A model generated the notes under the pieces. It had not been told where the DNA came from and did not search any database. It saw only the letters and a program-made list of their open reading frames with translations. Positions 24,380 through 30,724 of a DNA stretch of 30,724 bases are shown piece by piece (position 1 is the first letter of the stretch; every line of letters begins with the position of its first letter). Made by a program: the position numbers and the translations under genes. Source of the DNA: CAZSMC01 sp964607755 (lineage in GTDB: Bacteria; Zhuqueibacterota; Zhuqueibacteria; Residuimicrobiales; Krinioviventaceae); contig CAZSMC010000052.1 in the NCBI GenBank assembly GCA_964607755.1, positions 1 through 30,724 on the forward strand, in the 5' to 3' direction.

Positions 24380-26743
24380 ATGCCGTCTGGATTTTTTAAA
24401 TGCAGCTCACCGGTTGAACAAAACGCTCTGCAGCGGTCGGGACGTCAGTTTATTTACCGGAAAACTGAAAAAATCCCGGTTATTGAAGTGGATAATTTCC
24501 CGATGCTGGGCAAGCTGACGGCATTGCGGTTTATCGAATGGGTGCAACATAATCCGGGTGGCGTCATTTCCCTGCCGACCGGAAAAACACCGGAACACTT
24601 TATCCGGTGGGTGCGGTTCTTTTTAGAAAACTGGAACACAGTCCGGGTACAAAAAATCCTAGCTGATAATGGCATTGATCCCGGCACCATGCCGCGGATG
24701 GACAGTCTTTATTTTGTTCAGATGGATGAATTTTACCCGATCAATCCAAATCAAAAAAACAGTTTTAATTATTATGTGAAAAATTATTATATCGAAGGAT
24801 TCGGCCTGGATCCGGACAAAGCATTGCTAATCGATTGTTACACTCTGGGCATTCCCGAACACATGACCATTGACCAGGTCTTCCCCGAAGGCAAGGTTGA
24901 TCTCAGCCTGCGTTCCCGCCACGCGGACAACAGTCTGGAACGCATCCAGAAAAGTGTTATTGAACAAGTCGACCAGTTTTGCACAGATTATGAATCCAAA
25001 ATCCGCAAGCTTGGCGGCATTGGTTTTTTTCTCGGCGGTATTGGTCCGGATGGTCACATTGCCTTTAACATTCGCGGATCAGATTTTTACTCGACGACCC
25101 GTCTCACCCCGACAAATTATGAAACCCAGGCAGCCGCTGCCTCGGATCTCGGCGGAATCGAAATCGCCCGCAACCGGCTGGTGATTACCATCGGCTTGTC
25201 AACGATTACGTTTCGCAAAGATGCCATTACCATTATTTTTGCAGCCGGCGAGGCCAAGGCGAAAATCGTTGCCCAGGCGATTGAAAGCAAACCGAATAAC
25301 CTCTTCCCCGCTTCAATTTTACAAAGCCTGCCCAATGCCCGTTTTTACCTGACACATGGCGCTGCATCCAGATTGGCGGAACGCCGGTTTGAATATTTTT
25401 TCAATACCGAAAAATTATCACATCAGCAAATTGAAAAAGTGCTTATCAATTTGGCTATGAGCAAGAAAAAACGCATTCGTGATTTGACCAAAAAAGACCT
25501 CCGGTCTAACCGCTTCACAAAATTACTTTTAGAACGTTATGCTGATAATTATCACAGCCTTCAAAAAAAAGTTGAACAAGATCTGATCACAAAAATTAAA
25601 GACGGCACAAAGGGAGTGGACGGCAAAGTTTTTATGCACACAGCGCCGCATCATGATGATATCATGCTGGGATATCTTCCATACATTTATCATCTTGTTC
25701 GCTCGCCAAAAAACAAACACTTTTTTAATTACATGACAAGTGGCTTTACGGCAGTGACCAACCAGTATGTGCTCGGCTTGCTGCAAAATCTTTCAAATTA
25801 TATGGAAACGCCTGATTTTGAGAGACGTATGGCAGAAAATTATTTCACCACAGACAATCGCGTTTTTTGGGACCGCGATGTTTATCACTACCTGGACGGC
25901 GTGGCTGCACACAGCCAGACGTTGAAAAACGAGGCTGTATCCCGCCGGTTGTTGCGGGATTTAGTGCAACTTTATGAAGAAGAGAGCATCTCTCATCTGA
26001 AAAACCGCATCAGCGAACTCATGGATTATTTCCGCACCCAGTATCCCGGCAAAAAAGACCTCGGACATATTCAAAAATTAAAAGGCATGATTCGTGAATG
26101 GGAAGCCGATATTTTATGGGCTCATTTTGGCTTTGACTCCCGCTCGGTCAATCATTTACGGCTTGGCTTTTACAAAGGCGAGATGTTTACCGAAGAACCG
26201 GATATTGAGCGGGATGTCCGGCCTATTTTGCAGCTATTGAAAAAAATAAAACCGGATGTCGTGACCACAGCTTTTGACCCGGAAGGAAGCGGGCCGGATA
26301 CGCATTACAAAGTGCTTCAGGCGATTGCCATGGCGCTAAAACAATATCAAAAAGAGTCGAAAAAAGAAGTCGAGATTTGGGGATACCGGAATGTGTGGTA
26401 CCGGTTCCATCCGTCCGAGGCAAATGTGTTTGTGCCGGTGTCGTTAAATTCCATGGCTGTGCTTGAAAATACGTTTCACAATTCATTCGGGTCTCAGCGC
26501 GATGCCTCTTTTCCCAGTTATGAGCTGGATGGCCCTTTTTCCCGGCTGGCGCAAAAAATTCAGGCCGATCAATTTTATGTGATGAAAACCTGTTTGGGAC
26601 AGAATTTCTTTAATGAGAATGAACACCCCCGAATACGCGCCACCCATGGATTATGTTTCGTCTGCACAATGCATGCGGATGAATTTTACGCAAAAACAAC
26701 AGAACTCAAGGCCAAAATCGAATCCGAGGATATGCCCTATTGA
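24380..26743 (+). CDS. NagB-like glucosamine-6-phosphate deaminase fused to PIG-L deacetylase
   Basis: 787 residues. The N-terminal half (about 40-330) is a NagB-type isomerase: LPTGKTPEHF, QMDEFY with Asp116, and GGIGPDGHIAFN with Asp224 and His226. The C-terminal half (about 415-780) is a PIG-L/LmbE zinc deacetylase: PHHDD at 423-427 gives the His and Asp ligands and catalytic Asp, and PDTH at 639-642 the third ligand. NagB turns GlcN-6-P into fructose-6-P plus ammonia; PIG-L enzymes remove N-acetyl from GlcNAc groups, so the fusion could do both steps (inference). Glu148 of E. coli NagB is replaced by Ile231. The ATG at 24380 has AAAGGA six bases upstream; an in-frame ATG at 24356 has none. 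A ROK kinase overlaps the stop. Confidence 0.88.
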   Translation: MPSGFFKCSSPVEQNALQRSGRQFIYRKTEKIPVIEVDNFPMLGKLTALRFIEWVQHNPGGVISLPTGKTPEHFIRWVRFFLENWNTVRVQKILADNGIDPGTMPRMDSLYFVQMDEFYPINPNQKNSFNYYVKNYYIEGFGLDPDKALLIDCYTLGIPEHMTIDQVFPEGKVDLSLRSRHADNSLERIQKSVIEQVDQFCTDYESKIRKLGGIGFFLGGIGPDGHIAFNIRGSDFYSTTRLTPTNYETQAAAASDLGGIEIARNRLVITIGLSTITFRKDAITIIFAAGEAKAKIVAQAIESKPNNLFPASILQSLPNARFYLTHGAASRLAERRFEYFFNTEKLSHQQIEKVLINLAMSKKKRIRDLTKKDLRSNRFTKLLLERYADNYHSLQKKVEQDLITKIKDGTKGVDGKVFMHTAPHHDDIMLGYLPYIYHLVRSPKNKHFFNYMTSGFTAVTNQYVLGLLQNLSNYMETPDFERRMAENYFTTDNRVFWDRDVYHYLDGVAAHSQTLKNEAVSRRLLRDLVQLYEEESISHLKNRISELMDYFRTQYPGKKDLGHIQKLKGMIREWEADILWAHFGFDSRSVNHLRLGFYKGEMFTEEPDIERDVRPILQLLKKIKPDVVTTAFDPEGSGPDTHYKVLQAIAMALKQYQKESKKEVEIWGYRNVWYRFHPSEANVFVPVSLNSMAVLENTFHNSFGSQRDASFPSYELDGPFSRLAQKIQADQFYVMKTCLGQNFFNENEHPRIRATHGLCFVCTMHADEFYAKTTELKAKIESEDMPY

Positions 26744-27708
26744 CAAACAAGGAAAACATAACAAACATTGTTGCGGGAATTGATATTGGCGGCACCACAG
26801 TCAGCATGGGAATTATGGACAGTGAGGGCACTCTACTGAATCACGATTACGGCATGGCTCCGATCAAAAAAGGCGTTGAGACGGTCGTCGAGTGGATCTC
26901 GGAAAGGCTCTATCGATTAATTCACAGAACGCCAGAAGTTCGGCTATGCGGCATTGGAATCGGTATTGCCGGCCTGGTTGATGCGCAAAGCGGCACGTTG
27001 AAATATGCCGCCAATCTGGCTGAATGGAAAAGCGTTCCGCTTGCCAGACTTTTTTACGAGAAATTTGACGTTCCTGTTTTTCTGGAAAATGATGCTAATG
27101 TTGCAGCGCTGGGCGAGTACGCTTACGGAGCTGGCGAACGGGTTCATAATATGGTTCTGGTCACTCTTGGCACCGGTGTCGGCGCCGGATTGATCCTGAA
27201 TGGTGAAATTTATCGCGGGGTGCATGGCCTGGCTGGCGAGATTGGGCATACCATCATTCAAAAAGACGGGCCGCTGTGTGGTTGCGGCAGGCGGGGTTGT
27301 CTGGAAGCGTTTATCGGCAATGCAGCGATTGTTCAACGAACCCGGGAACTGTGCAACTCGTATCCTTCAGATATGAATGATACCATTCAAAATCTTACGA
27401 CCAAAGATATCAGCCTAGCCGCAGAAAAGGGAGATTCCGTTGCTTTAAAAGTTTATAAAGAAGTCGGTGAAACCCTTGCCGTGGGATTGAGCAATGTGTT
27501 TAATCTGCTCAATATTCAAAGAGCCGTCATCAGCGGAGGTGTGGCCAGGGCGAGCTGCTATTTTTTAGAAACGACCCGGCTGGCGTTGAACGATCTGGTC
27601 CTTGATGAACAGTTAAAACCCGTAAAAGTGGTGCCAGCATCACTTGGGGATAACGCCGGACTTTTAGGTGCAGCTCACCTGGCCATAAAAAGATGTGGGA
27701 TTCATTGA
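26740..27708 (+). CDS. ROK-family sugar kinase (glucose/N-acetylaminosugar kinase)
   Basis: 322 residues. The phosphate loop AGIDIGGTTVSMGI is at the N-terminus, the catalytic Asp lies in LENDANVAALGE, the sugar/zinc His in GEIGHTII, and the zinc cluster is CGCGRRGCLEAF. Such kinases phosphorylate glucose, GlcNAc, ManNAc or similar at O6. The neighbour suggests an aminosugar, but specificity is not proven. The start is TTG at 26740, overlapping the previous stop as TTGA, with GAGGA about nine bases upstream: strict translational coupling. The repressor gene follows after 42 bases. Confidence 0.9.
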   Translation: MTNKENITNIVAGIDIGGTTVSMGIMDSEGTLLNHDYGMAPIKKGVETVVEWISERLYRLIHRTPEVRLCGIGIGIAGLVDAQSGTLKYAANLAEWKSVPLARLFYEKFDVPVFLENDANVAALGEYAYGAGERVHNMVLVTLGTGVGAGLILNGEIYRGVHGLAGEIGHTIIQKDGPLCGCGRRGCLEAFIGNAAIVQRTRELCNSYPSDMNDTIQNLTTKDISLAAEKGDSVALKVYKEVGETLAVGLSNVFNLLNIQRAVISGGVARASCYFLETTRLALNDLVLDEQLKPVKVVPASLGDNAGLLGAAHLAIKRCGIH

Positions 27709-27750
27709 TTTTTAGCACTTTTTTTCATAATTTTTAAAAAAGGATAATCA

Positions 27751-28941
27751 ATGCTTTTCGACTCTTATCAACTTAAAATTCCAAGCCACCGCAAAGTTCT
27801 GAATATCATCCGGTTGCACAAAGAAATTTCAGGAGCGGAAATCGCGCGTCTGGTTGGCCTTCAGCCCTCGACTCTGGTTTACATTTTGCGTTCACTACGG
27901 CAACGCCAGTTTATCAAAATAAGCCGAATCGACACTCAGCAAGGCGTAGCCGGCAAACCTCCCACCTTATGGCGGCTCGTTCCGGAAAAAGGCTTTGTGA
28001 TCGGCCTTGAAGTTATCCCCAACGAAATCCGGGCAACCGTCATTGATTTTGCCTGTAATATTATTTATCAAAATACCTCAAGTTCAGTGCAAACGGTAGG
28101 CAAGAACGCCCTTGCCCAATCTATCGTTTCCTGCATTAACGAGCTCATAGAAAAAGCAAAGTTGCCAACTGAAAAAATAATCGGCGCGGGGATCGCTCTC
28201 ACCGGTCTGGTAGACCGAAAAAACGGATTGATACGCTATTCGCGCAAACTGAATGTGCAGAATTATCCAATTCAAAGCAAATTGAATGAACACTTTTCCT
28301 TTCCCCTTGAAATCGTCAACGATGCCAATGCCGGAGCGCTGGGACTAAAATGGCATCTCGGCAGCATGATATGGCACCGCGATCATGTTGTTTTTTTGAC
28401 GCTCAATGAAAAAATCGGCTATATGGGGGCCGGACTGGTTTTGTCGAACCGGCTGTTTGAAGGAGCTCAAGGTACAGCAGGTGAACTTGTTGCTTCCATC
28501 CCTTCACTGCATACACTCATTGAAAAAGGTCGTCAACGTTACGGAGATGACCAACCTATAGTCGCCTTTGAAAAAGAAAAGGGGAATATCCTTATCGATG
28601 ATGTTATCCGGCTGGCAAACAAGAACTGCCAGGTTTGTCATTTTGTGTTGCGGCAGTACAGTCAATTTATTGCCTCTGAAGTTGTGCGTTCCATTCTCTT
28701 TATCAATCCGGATATGATTGTCATTGGCGGGGACATTACTAATGCCCGCGAACTCATACTTGATTCTATTTTAGAAAAAGTTAAAAAGCGCTTACAAAGA
28801 AATTTCCCCACAGGTATTGCCATCCCGGATATTCATTTCGCAGAAAGCGGCATCTATTCTGTTTCTCTGGGCGCAACATCTCTTATGCTGCGCCGCATTT
28901 TTATGCCCGACATATCGAATACCCAGACTGAAGAAAAATAA
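27751..28941 (+). CDS. ROK-family transcriptional regulator (NagC/XylR type)
   Basis: 396 residues: an N-terminal winged helix (about 10-70; SGAEIARLVGLQPSTLVYIL is the helix-turn-helix) followed by a ROK sugar-sensing domain (GAGIALTGLVD, IVNDANAGALG, MIVIGGDI). The ExGH motif and CxCGxxGC zinc cluster of typical NagC/Mlc and ROK kinases are absent (AGELVAS instead), so it cannot bind the structural zinc in the standard way. AAAGGA lies a few bases before the ATG. It probably represses the two genes upstream and itself; the dyad at 24280-24307 is a candidate site. It ends 13 bases from the convergent DUF362 gene with no terminator visible between. Confidence 0.9.
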   Translation: MLFDSYQLKIPSHRKVLNIIRLHKEISGAEIARLVGLQPSTLVYILRSLRQRQFIKISRIDTQQGVAGKPPTLWRLVPEKGFVIGLEVIPNEIRATVIDFACNIIYQNTSSSVQTVGKNALAQSIVSCINELIEKAKLPTEKIIGAGIALTGLVDRKNGLIRYSRKLNVQNYPIQSKLNEHFSFPLEIVNDANAGALGLKWHLGSMIWHRDHVVFLTLNEKIGYMGAGLVLSNRLFEGAQGTAGELVASIPSLHTLIEKGRQRYGDDQPIVAFEKEKGNILIDDVIRLANKNCQVCHFVLRQYSQFIASEVVRSILFINPDMIVIGGDITNARELILDSILEKVKKRLQRNFPTGIAIPDIHFAESGIYSVSLGATSLMLRRIFMPDISNTQTEEK

Positions 28942-28954
28942 AGTGCCCAACTCG

Positions 28955-30535
28955 TCATTTTAAAAGCGTCATGCGTTTTTCTAACACCTGTTCCCGCGTT
29001 TTTAATCGATAAAAATATATACCAGTGGCTGAATTTCCAGCGTTCCAGGTCACGTGATGATGACCGGCTGACACCGATCTATTGACGAGCACGCTGACAA
29101 TGTGACCACGGGTATTGATGACATCCAGATAGACATGCCCGGCTTTCCGCAGCATAAATCCTATACGCGTGTGTGCGTTAAAGGGATTTGGATAATTTTG
29201 TTGTAAAATAGCATTTTCAGAAAGCAGATGGTTTTTTGATTGGACAATAGCGCTGCCATAATCATACGGCTCGTCGCAGAGATGCCAGTAATCCTCGTTT
29301 TGGCCAATGTAATCGCGCTGCAAATAATAGGTTTTCAGCGGCGTGCGTTCAAATGATGATAATGGCGTTGATGATGCTTGCCCCTCCCCGGTCCAGGTGT
29401 AAACCGGAATGTCCATCGGATTAAGGGTCTGGCTCATACCCCGTTCCACAGCCATGTGAAACAAGCCGAAATTACCCGGTTCATGTCCGGCAAGCCAGGT
29501 ACCAATAATATCAACATGAAAAGCATTCTGGCCAAAGATGATCACATTGCTCATAAAATCTTTAGCAAAGCCGTTGTGCGGGCCCTGGATAAAATGACCA
29601 TCATGACCATAAATGCCTTCAATGATATTCAGAACCGGTTTGCTGACACTATTGTTATCCAGACAGCGTGTCGCCCAGGTTTCCTGCCACAAACCGCCGT
29701 CAGAACCGGGGCGATCCCATCGCGGAATGCCGTCATTCACATGCCGCTGCCAGTTATTGTAGATAGTTTGCTTGGCACCCGGCTGGATATGATCAACGGC
29801 GATATCCATCGCACTATTCCATGCCGTGCAATGCTGTTGATACGGCGAAACAATGCTGCCCTGCAGATTTTTAGCGCACAGCGTCATTCCCATGGCATGC
29901 GTTTTGAATTTGGCGATATTTAAAAGTATGCCTTTATCCGCATTGACCGGCCACAAATACGGTATGCGTTTAAACCAAACGCCTTCCGGTACGTCTTTCC
30001 AGACGATGTAACTGCTGTCGAGTTTGTCTATTGACGTCGGAATGATTTTAACGTTGGCGCCAGTATTTTCTGCCATTCTTCTGTAACCGCCTTCTGTCAA
30101 ATTCTCAATGCCATTCACTTCCCGCACATAAAACTGAGATCCGTTTATACCGAGGGAACTCATGCCTCGAATTACGCCCTCGACAAAATTGACATCAGTT
30201 ATAACACCCATTGACCGTTCAATTGTATAGCCATCTTGCCATTTTCCACGTGACGTTAAATTGGGTTTAATCACCACTCTGTTCGACAAGGGAAAAGCGT
30301 CCTCGCTTGCCGAGGTTCGTTGAAATACCGAATTCGAGAACACTTGACCGGAGTTCAACAACGCATCCGAATCACGTTTGGAATCCACACTGGTTTTCAT
30401 GATAAACACAGCGTCCGGATGAGCCGTAATGAATGGATGGAGTTTAAAAGAATCCAATCGGGTAGGCCACGCATGCCTTACAGAACCAGCCAGGACCACT
30501 CCGGCCAGGGATTTGATAAAAGTTCGTCGTTTCAT
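28955..30535 (-). CDS. DUF362 protein with Tat-like signal and type IX sorting domain
   Basis: 526 residues in three parts. Residues 1-26 form a twin-arginine-like signal (KRRTFIKSLAGVVLAGS). The middle is a DUF362 domain: RVVIKPNLTS, and LLNIAKFKTHAMGMTLCAKNLQG, a conserved block in that family whose function is unknown. From about residue 441 to the end is a type A type IX sorting domain: ILQQNYPNPFN, then short beta strands and GIYFYRLKT...KRMTLLK. This predicts release to or beyond the cell surface. No cysteine cluster for Fe-S is seen, unlike ferredoxin-fused DUF362 proteins. AAGGGG lies five bases before the ATG. Confidence 0.88.
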   Translation of the reverse strand: MKRRTFIKSLAGVVLAGSVRHAWPTRLDSFKLHPFITAHPDAVFIMKTSVDSKRDSDALLNSGQVFSNSVFQRTSASEDAFPLSNRVVIKPNLTSRGKWQDGYTIERSMGVITDVNFVEGVIRGMSSLGINGSQFYVREVNGIENLTEGGYRRMAENTGANVKIIPTSIDKLDSSYIVWKDVPEGVWFKRIPYLWPVNADKGILLNIAKFKTHAMGMTLCAKNLQGSIVSPYQQHCTAWNSAMDIAVDHIQPGAKQTIYNNWQRHVNDGIPRWDRPGSDGGLWQETWATRCLDNNSVSKPVLNIIEGIYGHDGHFIQGPHNGFAKDFMSNVIIFGQNAFHVDIIGTWLAGHEPGNFGLFHMAVERGMSQTLNPMDIPVYTWTGEGQASSTPLSSFERTPLKTYYLQRDYIGQNEDYWHLCDEPYDYGSAIVQSKNHLLSENAILQQNYPNPFNAHTRIGFMLRKAGHVYLDVINTRGHIVSVLVNRSVSAGHHHVTWNAGNSATGIYFYRLKTREQVLEKRMTLLK

Positions 30536-30566
30536 ATCAACCCCTTACGCTTTTTAATGTTGGAAT

Positions 30567-30595
30567 AGAATACAGGATTTTCAAATAAAAATCAA
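30567..30595 (-). promoter_or_regulatory. Sigma-70 type promoter for the DUF362 gene
   Basis: On the minus strand TTGATT (30595-30590) and TATTCT (30572-30567) are 17 bases apart; each matches the consensus at four of six. Transcription would start about 25 bases before the ATG. Confidence 0.45.
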
Positions 30596-30667
30596 GTGAT
30601 TATTCATCATAAAAAGGTGCCAAAAGAATAATGTAAAAGCTCAGTCTTGGGTGGAAGTTTTAATATT

Positions 30668-30685
30668 TAGGCACTAAAGTGCCTA
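30668..30685. repeat. Short palindrome in the right-hand intergenic region
   Basis: TAGGCACT and AGTGCCTA are perfect inverted copies around AA. It has no T-run and lies about 70 bases beyond the DUF362 promoter. It may be an operator or a small hairpin. Confidence 0.4.
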
Positions 30686-30706
30686 TTAAAGAATCTCAAT
30701 AATAAC

Positions 30707-30724
30707 CCCGACTTAAAAGTCGGG
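30707..30724. terminator. Probable terminator hairpin cut by the window edge
   Basis: CCCGACTT and AAGTCGGG are perfect inverted copies around AA and end exactly at the window edge. A GC-rich stem of this form is usual for an intrinsic terminator; the T-run, if any, lies outside, so the direction is not known. Confidence 0.5.

Noticed and set aside
30600..30622. Perfect sigma-54 -24 box (TGGCAC, minus strand at 30622-30617) upstream of the DUF362 gene
   Set aside because: At the obligate ten-base spacing the -12 dinucleotide is TG, not GC, so the essential half is missing.
1..30724. Avoidance of RGATCY sites as a sign of an active BstYI-like nuclease
   Set aside because: At least five such sites were found by eye, so there is no clear avoidance in this window; a proper count against expectation was not possible.

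Overview
The window looks like chromosome from a Gram-negative, LPS-making bacterium of the FCB type (Bacteroidota, Ignavibacteriota, Calditrichota or KSB1 relatives). This is inference. It rests on a C-terminal type IX secretion sorting domain (an NYPNPFN block) in the last gene, a full lipid A-core export operon, a housekeeping GatC, sigma-54 and a moderate base composition. No rRNA, tRNA, CRISPR array, prophage or insertion sequence was recognised. Genes are dense and mostly in long minus-strand operons.

Layout: (1) 1-1664 (-), the N-terminal part of a sodium:solute symporter, cut by the window edge. (2) 1665-2363, a 453-base intergenic region, a cold-shock protein with a long leader, and a bidirectional terminator. 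(3) 2422-7785 (-), rpoN-hslV-hslU-argF-GNAT/FemAB-like, apparently one operon with its own promoter. (4) 7995-15096 (-), gatC-kdsB-pyrG-kdsA-kdsD-lptC-lptA-lptB, tightly packed behind a good sigma-70 promoter at 15128-15156. It makes Kdo (arabinose-5-P isomerase, Kdo-8-P synthase, CMP-Kdo synthetase, with CTP from PyrG) and supplies the LPS export ATPase and periplasmic parts. The usual Kdo-8-P phosphatase gene (kdsC) is missing. (5) 15308-15922 (-), an AT-rich, apparently solitary BstYI/BglII-like restriction endonuclease gene with its own terminator, between two ordinary operons. (6) 16034-21182 (-), acpS-nnr-vanZ-outer-membrane protein-xth-sulfatase. (7) 21313-21888 (+), an ECF sigma factor. 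(8) 21885-24163 (-), a GT9 heptosyltransferase and an M20 metallopeptidase. (9) 24380-28941 (+), an aminosugar locus: a NagB-like/PIG-L fusion, a ROK sugar kinase coupled by a TTGA overlap, and a ROK-family repressor. (10) 28955-30535 (-), a DUF362 protein carrying both a Tat-like signal and a type IX sorting domain. (11) two hairpins at the right edge.

Most interesting: the lone BstYI-like nuclease, whose active site reads E-x-K where BglII/BstYI have E-x-Q; the fused deacetylase/deaminase aminosugar module, with a changed NagB active-site residue and a candidate operator; the Tat plus T9SS combination; and a seven-codon leader frame whose stop overlaps the rpoN start.
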